Source of the DNA: Anodontia alba
Lineage: Eukaryota; Mollusca; Bivalvia; Lucinida; Lucinidae
NCBI GenBank assembly: GCA_964016985.1
Contig: OZ024823.1
Span: 125,678,924 to 125,742,923 of the forward strand
Direction of reading: 5' to 3'
DNA: 64,000 nt
In this document: in pieces, positions 9,621 to 20,663 of the stretch
Numbering within the stretch: the first letter of the stretch is position 1
Layout of the letters: every line of letters starts with the position of its first letter
Made by a program: the position numbers and the translations under genes
Notes under the pieces: model-generated
What the model saw: the letters and a program-made list of their open reading frames with translations, nothing else
Told to the model about the DNA's origin: nothing
The model's database searches: none

Positions 9621-10222
9621 CATTTGTGATTGCGTGATACACGTAATTGAAGGCAGTTCCCTAAGAGCAGCTGTTCGTGCTTAGAATGTGCTTCCCTCGA
9701 CAATCAATATTATCATAACCCTGCTACAGGCGACAATAAAGTTTGCATACAGCATTTTGTGTCACCTTTTTATGCATTTGAATAATTCTAACATTGTTGA
9801 CATGGTTGACAAAAAGTTGGTTCAAGTATTCATGGGCTATACAGAAAATAAGTGTATCAGTTTAATGTTAGCTTGTGTTAACCCGCAGCAGTTTACAAGC
9901 TAGCTTTTAAATGTGATCACTCGATTCTTGTTTGGTTTTTAGAAGGCACTGCTTTTGAAATTCTCATTAATAATTTACGAGAGAAACAAAAATTATCAAG
10001 GCAGAGTTTTCTAAAATAACTGGATAAAACCTGTTAATGTGTTACCTGCATGTTGATCAATTTCGCTTTTATATCAGTAAAGTGTGAATAGTTCCAAAGT
10101 TAGAATTGTGACAGTATAAACATGTTTCAGAGATATTCTGCTTTGGAATCTTGTGGTGAAATTTTAGCCGGACCACAGCTTTTCCTACAGAATCGCAAGT
10201 CTACCATGCTATGGCTTGATCA
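9621..10222. other. No gene recognised
   Basis: AT-rich with short frames only. One 71-codon frame (9688-9903) has no domain or splice context that I can defend. Confidence 0.5.
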
Positions 10223-10502
10223 CATTACAAAAACACGCCTATTCAAATATATAGAAAATTTCACCTCCAAAAACTGAAAATATTCAGATAAAATAAACTC
10301 TGATATTTTTCATATTTCTGCTCAAAACATAGATTGTGGGTACTCGTTAGAACCGCCTCGGCGAGGCGGTTCTAACGAGTACCCACAATCTATGTTTTGA
10401 GCGGAAATAAGGAAAATAATGCATACCCCTGTAAACCCCAGTTTTACTATATAAAAGTGGGGTTTGAGGGGGTCAAAATTATATAGGCGTGTTTTCGTGA
10501 TG
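10223..10502 (-). mobile_element. F1 palindromic MITE
   Basis: Complete copy: CATTACAAAAACACGCCTAT and (reverse complement) CATCACGAAAACACGCCTAT ends, and a near-perfect central palindrome with GCCTCGGCGAGGC at its centre. All F1 modules are present in standard order. Confidence 0.93.
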
Positions 10503-10649
10503 AGCCTGCTCAAAACGATTATAACTGGGTAGCTTAACATCAAAGCTTTCTTAAGCTGGATGGTAGAAGCTCTGCTTAGCATGTGTCGATGCACTAGCTG
10601 TTCTGAGTCTTCATTAGGCGGACATTCAATCTTGTTAGAAAGGCTATGT

Positions 10650-10929
10650 CATTACGAAAACACGCCTATTCAAATATATTAAAAATTTCACCACCAAAAA
10701 CTGGAAGTTTTCAGATAAAAAATTTGATATTTTTTTTCACATTTCTGCTCAAAACTTAGATTGTGGGTACTTGTGAGAATCGCGCCGAGATGGTTCTAAC
10801 GAGTACCCACAATCTATGTTTTTGAGCAGAATTAAGAAAAATAATGTATACCTCTGTAATTCCCAGCTATACTATATAAAAGTGGGATACAAGGAGGTCA
10901 AAATTATATATATGTATGTTTTTGTGATG
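10650..10929 (-). mobile_element. F1 palindromic MITE
   Basis: Complete copy only about 150 bp from the previous one and in the same orientation. The core is worn (GTGAGAATCGCGCCGAGATGG), and the right end is TATGTTTTTGTGATG. Confidence 0.9.
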
Positions 10930-11147
10930 TCCCGGCTTATTTTTGTAACTGCGCATTTCTATGCAAAAACCTGTAAGGGCATATATGCACTTTGTATTAG
11001 GCATTGTACAGTTTACAATATTGATCCAGTTATATCCTGACTAAAATGCGCTTGTAGACAGTCCTGCGCCCTTTGCAACGCAATCGGAAGACCCGATGTA
11101 GAATACATACAAATGGCGGACCAGTCTTTATATACTGTCTTGTTAAG

Positions 11148-11352
11148 GGGAATGGATATATGTACAGGGAAGGCAACTCTGTCAAAATGGTTTTGCCTTC
11201 CTTCCTTCTGAAAAGTGGTCGAATCTGAAAGGAAAAAAATGCTCCTCACTGGAGCCAATTCTTTCCTTTCAGAGTAGGCCTATTTTAAGAAGGGGCGTTA
11301 TGTGTAGAAAGGCAAACAGGAAGTCACAAAAGTTGTTTCCCTTGTAAACAGT
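11148..11352. repeat. F6 palindromic repeat copy
   Basis: One of the clearest F6 copies: AGGGAAGGCAACTCTGTC, CTTCTGAAAAGTGGTCGAAT, GCTCCTCACTGGAGC at the dyad, TTTCCTTTCAGAGTAGGCC, then AGGAAGTCACAAAAGTTG and CCTTGTAAACAGTGG. Confidence 0.7.
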
Positions 11353-11759
11353 GGTAAATAACCTGTTAAGTTTATCCAATCCTCTTAAGTTAAGCATAGC
11401 ATATGATTGTCGCATACAATCGACCTGCCCATCCTTAACTGCAAGTATATGATGCGCAATTAGACAACTGGATTTCACAAGAGATTTAGCCCAAAGAGAT
11501 GTATTGCGGATATACTTGTACCTAGTACACATCAGAACGCCTACAACAAGCAAATCACCAAACCAGACTGCTTTTCGCACACCTTCAAGCTTCCGCTTTC
11601 TTTGACGCAACATTAATGAGTTCTAATAATGATTCCTGCTTCACTTTACTGTTGGTTTTGTTCGTTTGATGTACACTGGAGACATCAAACATCTTTTAAT
11701 GGATAAGTGCCGCAGGTGTTTTTCAACTCAGAATAGAAAAAAGAAATGTATCTCAGTAT

Positions 11760-12065
11760 ATACAAAATAACAAAAAGAGTAAGAGAAAAGTCCAGGGAAT
11801 GCCACAATCACAAACCGCAGCACTTCCCAGACACCAAGAGGAAGAGGAAACAGACAAAACCAAACAAGCGCAAATCGAACAAACGTATGAAAAGCACCAA
11901 GACTAGCTCTTTCTTCCCCAAGCGAGGCAATCGCAATGCTAAGAGGACTGAAAAAACACAATAACAAAATAAAACAAGGCAATACATAAAACAAATCGCC
12001 TCGTAGATTAAACCACAAAGCAACAACGAGTATGATTAACACCGTGACCACCGCCTTAGAACGGA
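11760..12065 (-). repeat. F9 dispersed repeat, minus strand
   Basis: The reverse complement aligns closely with 17530-17835. Shared blocks include TCTACGAGGCGATTTGTTTT, CTTAGCATTGCGATT or TTTAGCATTGCGATT, TTCGATTTGCGCTTGTTTGG, CCTCTTGGTGTCTGGGAAG and TGTGATTGTGGCA. A frame through it is hydrophobic and pyrimidine-driven, and its counterpart at 17.6 kb reads in a different register, so I do not call a protein. A G-rich run follows at 12089-12118. Confidence 0.75.
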
Positions 12066-12181
12066 CAGTACAGTAGAATAAAACATCGGGGGGCGGGGGG
12101 AGGGGGGGGGGGGAGGGGCGCGGTACAGCACTTTTACAGCCGGCCAACTTCACCCTTGGTCCCGATGCTACTCTTAATCAC

Positions 12182-12311
12182 AACTAGTAAAACAGAGAGC
12201 AAAATGGGCAGCTGTTGAAAATGACCAAAATGCTAGCTGAACAACAAAACTAGTAAAAAGAAAGCAAAGTGAACAGCTATTGAAGACGTTGACCACAATG
12301 CTAGCATCACA
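12182..12311. repeat. Two-unit 66-bp tandem duplication
   Basis: AACTAGTAAAACAGAGAGCA at 12182 recurs as AACTAGTAAAAAGAAAGCA at 12248, with GCAGCTGTTGAAAA/ACAGCTATTGAAGA and ATGCTAGC following each. A partial repeat of the F9 edge (ACCACCGCCTCAGAACGGTT) follows at 12390-12500. Confidence 0.75.
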
Positions 12312-12784
12312 ACACAAATAGAATAAAAAAACACAAAAGAAAACACACACAAAAAAAAAAAAAAAAAAAAAAAACAAGCAGAAAGCAATGCGGGAACCAC
12401 AAAGCTACAAAGAGCTACAAAGAGTAAGAACAACACCAGGACCACCGCCTCAGAACGGTTAGTAGAATAAACTACCGGGGTTGGGGGTGGGGAGGAGGGT
12501 TAAAGCACATTTACTTTACCAATCATCTTATTATCCTTGCTGGATTAAGTGCTACCGACAGTTGTTCTGTTAAATACACTATTCTAGCTCGAATCTACAA
12601 CCTCGCGATTACGATTCTGTGCTGTAGTGATTGAGATAGCCGAGTTCACCTAGGGTGATTTGATTCCTAAACTTAATTATAGTAGAATACTGACAATCCG
12701 ACTTCCCTGTGGGAAATTTATATTTTCAATGCTATCAGCATCCTCTGACTAATTTCTGCGGTTTCTGCGCTTTTTTTGTTTGTT

Positions 12785-13062
12785 CATAACGAACACACGC
12801 CTATATAATTTTACCCCCCTTAAACCCGACTTTTGTATCGTAAAACTGGGATTTACAGGGGCAATACATTATTTTCTCTTATTTAGCTCAAAACATAGAT
12901 TATGGGTACTCGTTAGAACCGCCTCGTCGAGGCGGTTCTAACGAGTACCCACAATCTATGTTTTGAGCAGAAATATGAAAATATCAGATTTTTTTATATG
13001 AAAAATTTCCATTTTTAGTTGTAAAATTTCCAATATATTTGAATAGGCGTGTTTTTGTAATG
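12785..13062 (+). mobile_element. F1 palindromic MITE
   Basis: Ends CATAACGAACACACGCCTAT and GGCGTGTTTTTGTAATG. The core palindrome is perfect for more than 40 bp per arm, centred on GCCTCGTCGAGGC. Confidence 0.92.
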
Positions 13063-13830
13063 TTTAACATTGGGGATGTTAGCTCTTCTGGCACCTGCTC
13101 CTAATTAGGTTTCTTTTTGAAGATAATGACTCACAATGTTTTAGATGAATTCAAACTGAAGATACTGTGATGACACAAGTGTTGAAGACTGCGTGTAAAA
13201 TTTGTTTCATTCAAACGTTATATGCATCGTAGTCACTCGAGTGTGTTATTATTTATAGATGAGTAAAACGTCCATAATGGACTTTTCCGTAATGTCATTG
13301 GTTCTTTTGAATTTTAATATAACATTTTAATCTGATTTCAAGTTAACTCCAATAATCGTATTCAAGACTAGAAATTCTGAAAACAAACAGTAAATAAATA
13401 TTCTATAAATATTAATAATTGGAATTTCATATTTTCAGTTAGCATTTGTAAAATTATTACAATGTGTTTAATTGTTTTAAAATAATATGTAAATATTAAA
13501 ATCCAATACAGAGGTCACTATGTTGAAATAAAACTGTACCATAAAACAAAATAATGATTGATAATTACCTCCCGATAGACAATTATACAATATGATTTTT
13601 TCGATAGAAATAACTGAACTGGAATTTGTATTATTTTTTACTTTTTTTTTAATTGAGTTTTACTTTTTACATTGAATTCGTGTTTAAAACTCAAAATAAA
13701 CATGAAAAATGCATCTAAATATTAAATTAATCTAAATTCAGTATAAACATTCACAAGATAATGGCATTATTGGTTCCTTATGAGTATTAAGGAGATGATA
13801 ACGAGCCAAATATTTCAATCTCTAAATCTA
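13063..13830. other. AT-rich stretch without recognisable gene
   Basis: Very AT-rich from about 13300 to 13800, with no open frame of note, no TIR pair and no tandem unit. Confidence 0.55.
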
Positions 13831-14108
13831 CATTACGAAAACAAGCCTATTCAAATATATTAAAAATTTTACCACAAAAAAATGAAAATTTTCAGAAAAA
13901 AAAATCTGAAATTTTCATATTTCTGCTCAATACATAGATTGTGGGTACTCGTTAGAACCGCCCCGGCGAGGCGGTTCTAATGAGTACCAACAATTTATGT
14001 TTTTGAACAAAATTAAGACAAATTATGTATACCCCTGTAAACCCCAGTTTTACTATATAAAAGTTGGGTTTAAGAGGGTCAAAATTATATAGGTGTGTTT
14101 TTGTGATG
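13831..14108 (-). mobile_element. F1 palindromic MITE
   Basis: Starts CATTACGAAAACAAGCCTAT and ends GGTGTGTTTTTGTGATG. The core has mismatches on the right arm (AATGAGTACCAACAATTTAT). Confidence 0.92.
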
Positions 14109-14473
14109 CACGAAAAACAGCCTTCCTGAGCACCGAAAGAAGAAGAAACGGGACACAAACAATGGCAAGACACAACAGCATACATGCAATAACCCGCATG
14201 CAAGCAAAATGTAATTGCAATAGGAGAACGGTCAGAAGAAACTTTTGTTGCTTTACACGATAGCAAACTTGGCTTTAATTCTTAAGCAACTAGAAATGCA
14301 AATGTGTGCTCGACCCACTACTTCTACCTCATCAGGGCAGCATGAAGGTACAGAACAAATAAAACAAATGATCACAAAATAGCACAGAAAAAATAGAAAT
14401 TTCAATAGAAACCGGAAGCCAGAGAAAATGAAAACCACAAGATGGGCCACGATGGACCTGACCAAGCGCTGCC

Positions 14474-14746
14474 CATCAAGAAAACATACCTATGTAATTT
14501 TGATCTCCTTAAATCCCACTTTTATATAGTAAAACTGGGGTTTACAGGGGTATACATTATTTTTCTTATTTCTACTCGAAAACATAGATTGTTGTTACTC
14601 GTTAGAACCGCCTAACGGTTCTAACGAGTACCCACAATCTATGTTTTGTGCATAAATATAAAAATATCAGATTCTTTTTATCTGAAAACTTTCAGTTCGT
14701 GGTGGTGAAATTTTCAATATATTTGAATAGGCGTGTTTTCGTAATG
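14474..14746 (+). mobile_element. F1 MITE, core shortened at its centre
   Basis: Ends CATCAAGAAAACATACCTAT and GGCGTGTTTTCGTAATG. The core reads TTAGAACCGCCTAACGGTTC, so the central CGNCGAGGC was lost while the arms remain. Confidence 0.9.
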
Positions 14747-15463
14747 CTTCATAAACAGAGTAAGGAAGGAGTGTTTTGAATACATCTGCTTTGTTGTCAC
14801 CACTGGACACGGCAATAACAAGGTGTTAGTTTTAGCATCTAAGCAACCAAAACTGAGATTAGTAATTGTCGTGCTTTAAACCGTTTTAACTCCGATTGAG
14901 TTTCTCTAACGAAACACGCGTATGTCCTGTACGCTAAAATTGATATGGTATTTTTATTATGCTTGACAAGATTTAGATTATATAAAACATGCAGCCAAAC
15001 CATCTGAGAATCGATAAGTAAAGACGTTCTGTCGCATCAATACTTCCACACAAACCGCAATTAAGTAGCTGTAAGATTAACCTACATTAGCACGCAAACG
15101 CTGCAAATAACTTGACTTGTGAATGCGAATGACATAAATACCAAATAGAATATGTAAGAATGAGATATAAGATCTTACCTGGGTATTTGCTCTTTGTCAG
15201 AAGGTCTAAAACTAACGAAATATTGCACCAGGTCGTGTATATTTGTGTCTGTCTGTATTTGCGTGTCATTGTCCGTACAGGGATTTGATACACAAAGCAA
15301 TACCGTCCCAGCTATAACAAACACAACTCACTTTTTGTATGCGATATGTTAGGGCGACAAGCTTTGTACCAAGTTCCATAAACTTTAAGAAATGATCATG
15401 TGTCTAAATGATTGTCCTCGTAACATTCTTTCTTATACAGTAAAACCTCAACGACTCGAAAAA
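14747..15463. other. No gene recognised
   Basis: No TIR pair, tandem repeat or supportable frame. Several 60-70-codon frames have no recognisable features. Confidence 0.5.
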
Positions 15464-15657
15464 CTATTACGAACACACGCCTATTCAAATACATGTATAT
15501 AGAAAGTTTCACCTTCAAAAACTGAAAATTTTCAGATAAAAAAAAAAAGACTTTGATATTTTTCATATTTCTGATCAAAACATAAATTGTTGGTACTCGT
15601 TAGAACCGCCTAACTAATACACACAATCTATGTGTTTTGAACAGAAATAAGAAAACT
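15464..15657 (-). mobile_element. F1 MITE, truncated and core-deleted
   Basis: Left end CTATTACGAACACACGCCTA. The core jumps from GTTAGAACCGCC to TAACTAATACACACAATCTA. Sequence homology stops after AACAGAAATAAGAAAA, so the CCCAGTTTT module and right TIR are gone. Confidence 0.85.
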
Positions 15658-15689
15658 AGTAGAATTATAAAATAAATATGGTATGAACA

Positions 15690-15812
15690 CTTTTGTGTTG
15701 TTGTTGTTTGCATGATCACTTTTGTGTTGTTGTTGTTTGCTGTTGTTATTGTTTTTGTTGTTGTTGTATTGTGTTTCTGGGGTCGTTTGTTTAGTTGTTG
15801 TTGTTTTCAGTT
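15690..15812. repeat. TTG-rich tandem repeat
   Basis: A 30-bp-scale duplication (CACTTTTGTGTTGTTGTTGT at 15689 and 15718) followed by irregular GTT/TTG triplets. The Asn/Gln/Lys-rich minus-strand frame over it is a repeat artefact. Confidence 0.8.
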
Positions 15813-16069
15813 TTTTATGTTTGGAGCAAAAACACATTTTAGATGTTTGATTGTGTGTTTGTGACATCTTATGCTGTCTACTTCTCCCAAACCTGGGAAA
15901 TCACAAACAATTCCAAAGTTTTGGGAACATAGTGCTAATGAAACAATGGTATAAGAAAATAGTGGAGTCGGTTTGATTAAGTCAGTTTATTATGAATAAT
16001 AAAGTTCTTAAGTTTATGAAAAACGGCTTAGAATGCAAATGAGCCTGTCCATGAGAAAACGTATATTCC

Positions 16070-16250
16070 GATATGTGTGCCTAACGTAGACTCAAATCAG
16101 CATGCACATCCTCGCAATCTGACCAGAGTCTTCGCTATCCGCATCAGGAAACTTTGCATCCTTAGCCATCAAAATGCTCAGGCTGATCTGAATTTTCGCT
16201 GGGGGCATATGTTAGAGGCTTCCTGGCGTTGCGGCTCCAATTATCTTAGA
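16070..16250. repeat. F8 dispersed repeat copy
   Basis: TGTGTGCCTAACGTAGACTC, CAATCTGACCAGAGTCTTCG, AACTTTGCATCCTTAGCCAT, CTCAGGCTGATCTGAATTTT and GCTGGGGGCATATG are in the same order as the 39.4-kb copy. Confidence 0.65.
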
Positions 16251-16255
16251 TGTGT

Positions 16256-16605
16256 TACAGTGAATCCTCGTTTCAACTACAACATTTGTTCCCAAATATG
16301 TTGCAATTAAAATGAATTTGCTGTTGTAATGAATCCTCAATGGACAGAATGATATGTAAGAAAGGCCTTGGTTTATTCCTATTTCCTCATAGAACATATG
16401 TTCCGGATATTCGTTAGAATCGCCTCTCTGAGAGGCGATTTTAACAAATATCCAAAACATATGTTGCTTGAAGATGTTATTTAATGCTTTTGCATAATTT
16501 CTGATTAACCATCACCTCTTGAGCGAAGGTTTCGTGACATTTAAATTGTCATTATAACGAATTTTGTCGTTGTATCGAGTGTAGGTATAAAGTGGGTTTA
16601 CAGTA
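16256..16605 (+). mobile_element. F2 MITE (TACAGTGAATCC type)
   Basis: Begins TACAGTGAATCCTCGTTTC and ends near TAAAGTGGGTTTACAGTA, with TA at both ends. The central hairpin at about 16387-16465 has arms GGATATTCGTTAGAATCGCC and GGCGATTTTAACAAATATCC flanked by ACATATGTT. The arms resemble the F1 core (GTTAGAACCGCCTC) although the termini are unrelated. Related copies are at 6749 and 37104. Confidence 0.85.
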
Positions 16606-17529
16606 TAAGGTAACCGTCATTGTCTGTAAAAACTTGTTAAGAAGATATCCAGGAAGATCCACAATCACAGAACATAGTCAACTAATGATACAAGACCTAC
16701 GAAATGGACCTATCTGAGGATCTACAGAATGAGCTATTTAACACTCCAGAAATATTCTTAGTGCGCTGTGTTTTCAAATATTCTCAGATTTAATGTAAAT
16801 AAAGAATGGGCATTCTGAACAAACTATGCAAGTGATGATTGTTACTCCCCGCCTCTGGGATAAGGGTGTTTGTCCCACAGCGCTAGAAACCATTATTACT
16901 AATCTGACAATGTTTCTATGAAAATCTTCCGACCATCCTCAATCCAATACTTCTGGTCAGCGAGTATTACGATCGGCGTTGGATTGTGGTTAATAAGGTT
17001 GGTAATTACATGTCTGATACAACCAGAAAGCCGAAGCTCTGTTTTGTCAATAATTCAAGCATTGTTGCTTTATTTTCAGACTATAGACGTGTTGTTCCTC
17101 TAATTGAAACGTGATTCATACTTAAAGCTGATGTTATTGAACATCTGATGAGAATTATAGGAAGTGTCTATTTTATGAGTGTAGAGGATTTATCAGGTAA
17201 CTATATGTACCATAGTTTATCTGTCTTTAATTTAGTTAACATGTCAGTGTTGTTTATATCGTCTGGTCCTCTGTGATCTTTGAGCCTATTTTATTTTATT
17301 TTATTTTTTTTTCTAACTTTTATATGAGGTTTAATTGGCCGAAACAAGCTAGTCTGATCCAGCATACTTGATACTTCAGCTGTATTCAGCTTTGCGAGTA
17401 TTTATTTTAAGATCTATTTATAATATCGCTTATTTTTATTTCTATATGATAGTCATGCATTAATTATTAAAGCTGCATCATTTGAATATGTATGTGTTTA
17501 TTATAATCATGTCTTGATTATTATACAAC
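16606..17529. other. No gene recognised
   Basis: AT-rich, unstructured sequence with one hydrophobic 61-codon frame (16918-17103) that lacks any other support. Confidence 0.5.
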
Positions 17530-17835
17530 GTTCTAAGGCCGTGGTCCCGTTATTTGTCTTACTCTTTGTTGCTTTGTGGTTTATTCTACGAGGCGATTTG
17601 TTTTAAGTAGTGCCCTGTGTTATTTTATTATTGTTTTTTCAGTCCTTTTAGCATTGCGATTATCTCGCTTGGGGAAGAGAGAGCTAATATCAATGCTTTT
17701 CGTACGTTTGTTCGATTTGCGCTTGTTTGGTTTTGCCTGTTGTCTTCCTCTTGGTGTCTGGGAAGGGCTACGGCTTGTGATTGTGGCACTCCCTGGACAT
17801 TTCTCTTACCTTTTATGCATGTGTCCTTGTTTATT
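17530..17835 (+). repeat. F9 dispersed repeat, plus strand
   Basis: Partner of 11760-12065 at high identity over about 300 bp. Includes TTCTACGAGGCGATTTGTTT, TTTTCAGTCCTTTTAGCATT, GGTGTCTGGGAAGGGCTACG and GTGATTGTGGCACTCCCTGG. Shorter related segments with GTGATTGTGAC(A/C/G)TTTCC occur near 21.8, 26.0, 56.0 and 57.5 kb. Confidence 0.75.
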
Positions 17836-17846
17836 ATACACGTCTA

Positions 17847-17915
17847 AGGCGTAAAAAAACAACCGTGTTTCCGCTAACATGCTGAAAAAAAAATTGATCG
17901 GTAGGTAGGAGAAAC

Positions 17916-17950
<35 letters not shown>

Positions 17951-18148
17951 TTTGTCTGTTTTTTTTCTACTATTTCTCCAGAAAAGAACAAGGCCGGGCC
18001 TGTAATATTATAAAATACAGGTATTTTGTTGAGAGTCGGTGCTTTACTTTTTTAACTTTGCTGTTATACTGATAAAAAAAATAGCAGAGTCGGGGGTTTG
18101 AAACAGGGTCGGTCGTGTTAGCGGAAACACATGTATTTTTTACGCTTA
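17847..18148. mobile_element. MITE with GCGTAAAAAA...GTGTTTCCGCTAAC ends
   Basis: Left GCGTAAAAAAACAACCGTGT then TTCCGCTAACA. The right-end reverse complement is GCGTAAAAAATACATGTGTT then TCCGCTAACA. TIRs of about 30 bp share the long GTGTTTCCGCTAACA segment. A T run at 17919-17949 lies inside. Flanks read CTAA and TTAA-like. Non-coding; single copy in this window. Confidence 0.75.
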
Positions 18149-18973
18149 AGTATTATTAGTGCATGCTTTGTAATATTTGCTTGTCTTTACGATGGTCATG
18201 CTTTGATTACTGTAGTATCTTTGGCTTTGTCTTCCTTATTATAGACCTATACTGATTATTATGAGTCCATCTTTATAACAGTACTACATGTGAACATATA
18301 CGAGCCTCGTCGCGAAAAGAAAGGTCTTCCAAATGCCCGTCGAAACAAAAATTCATTGCACATACCAGACTCATTAGCAAGGCCACGTCTTGTTCCTTTG
18401 CTGGATTACGCCTGACCTATAGCTTACGTGAACGAACAGTATAGGCTCTGGAGAGACTGCGCCAAATAACAGGCTCGCCTGAACCTTTGTTGTTAGCATG
18501 TGCCACAACTGCTCTTTACCCATGTCGCGGATTATATTTTATAGTCTTCTCATAATAGCTATTGAAAGTAGATGTGACGTTTTGTTTGATAACAAGCCTA
18601 TGCAATGGATACCCTATGTAGCCCTTTAATATGAAGTGAAAACCAGATGCGAGTGGTATAAATTCTCAGACGAGTTTTTGCAAACTGGTTGTTTTTAACC
18701 TTACCTTAAATTTATTATTTCTGTTTCATTTTCGATCCCATAGGAAATTCTTTTGATAGTACAAGAAAACAAACGTTTGGGGAAATTAATGGACATTTTA
18801 TCATGAAAATGTATGCTATGGCATTGTATACTTTCTACTACCATATCTGGGACAAAATCCCAGTGTCCCAAAGATGTTCGAGGCATTGAAGTTCGACTGT
18901 GCAAAACACGTCGTAGAGACGAGATACAGAACACAAAGAATAAGAACAAACCTACGACAGGTTCGATTCGAAT
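18149..18973. other. No gene recognised
   Basis: No repeat or frame that I can support, although 18701-18997 holds overlapping frames on both strands without recognisable domains. Confidence 0.5.
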
Positions 18974-19165
18974 TACAGTCAAACCTGTGTTAAGCAAGCA
19001 TCTTGGGGAAAGACAAAAAGTGGTTGCTTAAGCCAGGTGCTTGCTTTATATAGGTAAATTTACATTTATTTTCCTTATTTTCCTTATTTATGGGACCTCA
19101 AAATATGGTCTTTATAGACAGGTGACTGCTAAATACAGGTGGTCATTAAGACAGGTTTGGCTGTA
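18974..19165. mobile_element. F2-like short MITE (TACAGTCAAACCTGTGTTAA)
   Basis: TACAGTCAAACCTGTGTTAA at the left; the reverse complement of the right end is TACAGCCAAACCTGTCTTAA. Subterminal AGCAAGCATCTTGG and GGTGCTTGCTTTATA suggest a second inverted motif. Consistent with a pogo/Tigger relative. Confidence 0.8.
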
Positions 19166-19599
19166 GTCTGTTCATAAGGAGTATCAAAAATAAAAAGCAA
19201 CCTCTCTCATACTACAACACGGAAATCTATTTTTATAAAGCTTAAGTCCAGATCTCCCAAAGGACCAGGAAATTTATTAATATCAGCACTAAATCGAAGC
19301 AAATGACAATATTTTACATCCTTCATGCAAGCACTTTATGGCAGCCGCTGCGCTCACGAACTGTTCCGAAGCGGGCTCCTAGTTAAGGGTTAGTTTTGAG
19401 GGTCTACTTTCCTCACTCATTAGTATATAGTGAAAAGATCATTGACCAGTAGAGCATGTTTTATATAGGTAGGTTAACGTGATATGAGCAGCAATTTACT
19501 CTCAGTTTTCTTAGAACGGATGTTACCGCCTAACTAATATGGCATACGTATTTTATGTTGGCAAATTATTATTACTTATTGAGCTGTGTTTATCCGAAA
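19166..19599. other. No gene recognised
   Basis: Unassigned sequence. Nothing beyond short frames was seen. Confidence 0.5.
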
Positions 19600-19853
19600 C
19601 ATCACGAAAACACGCCTATATAATTTTGACCCCCTTAAGCCCCACTTTTATAAAGCAAAACTGGGGTTTACAGGGGTGTACACTATTTTTTCCTATTTCT
19701 GCTCAAAAACATAGATTGTGGGTACTCGTTAGAACTGCCTCATCAAGGCGGTTCTAACGAGTACCCACAATCTAAGTGTTGAGCAGAAATAAGAAAAATA
19801 TCAGAATTTTTCATCTGAAAATTTTCAGTTTTTGGAGGTGTGTTTTCGTAATG
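19600..19853 (+). mobile_element. F1 palindromic MITE, right flank shortened
   Basis: CATCACGAAAACACGCCTAT left end. The core is nearly perfect (AGAACTGCCTCATCAAGGCGG). About 25 bp between TTTTGGAGG and TGTGTTTTCGTAATG are missing near the right TIR. Confidence 0.92.
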
Positions 19854-19994
19854 AGATGTCTTCAGGGTATTTGCAAACAGTAAAAAAGCGGTCTGCCTCA
19901 GTAAGCAGCAGAGCTTTCTTTGACAATGAATATGTATGTATAAAACTTCGTTTCATTGTAAATCGCCGCTCGATGTTTTTGTTGTTGGTGTTAT

Positions 19995-20370
19995 TACAGT
20001 CGAACTTCAATGGCTCGAACATCTTTGAGACCATAGAAAATTGTTCGATACATGGGTAGTTCGAGCCACTGAGGGTTAATCATGGCGCCAAGTCAGGAAG
20101 CAAATAGCGATAATTTAGGGATTTTTTTTATTTCCTTCACAACGATTGTATGTTGAGTATACTCATTAGAATCGCTTCGGTGAGGCGATTCTAATGAGTA
20201 CACACAACATACAATTTTATGATAAAATAAGAAAATTTCCCTAAATATTTGTTTTCTCGAGCTAGCGGAAGAATTTCGTAGGGACTAAAAAAAGTGTTGA
20301 CTAAAACAAGAGTTCGAATTAGCCTTGGTAAACGAGCCATCGGTGTTCGAGCTATTGAGGTTCGACTGTA
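19995..20370. mobile_element. F2 MITE (TACAGTCGAACYTCAATRGC) with F1-like core hairpin
   Basis: Left TACAGTCGAACTTCAATGGC and right-end reverse complement TACAGTCGAACCTCAATAGC are TIRs of more than 25 bp with pogo-like CAGT starts. The central hairpin at about 20140-20215 has arms GAGTATACTCATTAGAATCG and CGATTCTAATGAGTACACAC, very like the F1 core GGGTACTCGTTAGAACCGCC. No transposase. Confidence 0.85.
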
Positions 20371-20663
20371 TCGTTGACTGCACATGTGTATCTACTTTCG
20401 ATGCCTTGGATAGACTGTGGTTTGTGATAAGACTATTCCTGGGTAACTGGGTAGCTGCTTTTAAACTTTGGAGCCATATTTTGGTTACATTTATAAATAA
20501 CGGTAACAAAACGGTCAAAAGATTTAACAGTGGATAAAACCAAACTTTGAGTGATATTACTGTTAACTGAAAAACTCACCTGACTGGATGACACGAAACC
20601 GGTTATTAACAGAATTCAAATGTTCTTCTTTCTGTTGATAATAAACATTCTCTGAACGAACCA

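Noticed and set aside
10322..10594. Repeated short ORFs encoding RTASPRRF- or SLEPPRRGGSNEYPQ-like peptides at many sites
   Set aside because: The recurring peptide is the translation of the F1 core palindrome; there is no evidence for expression.
11269..11613. 114-codon minus-strand ORF
   Set aside because: Begins in unassigned sequence and ends in an F6 repeat; no motif or splice support.
12174..12445. Hydrophobic minus-strand ORFs rich in Phe and Val
   Set aside because: They are driven by a poly(A) run and a tandem duplication; no start context or domain.
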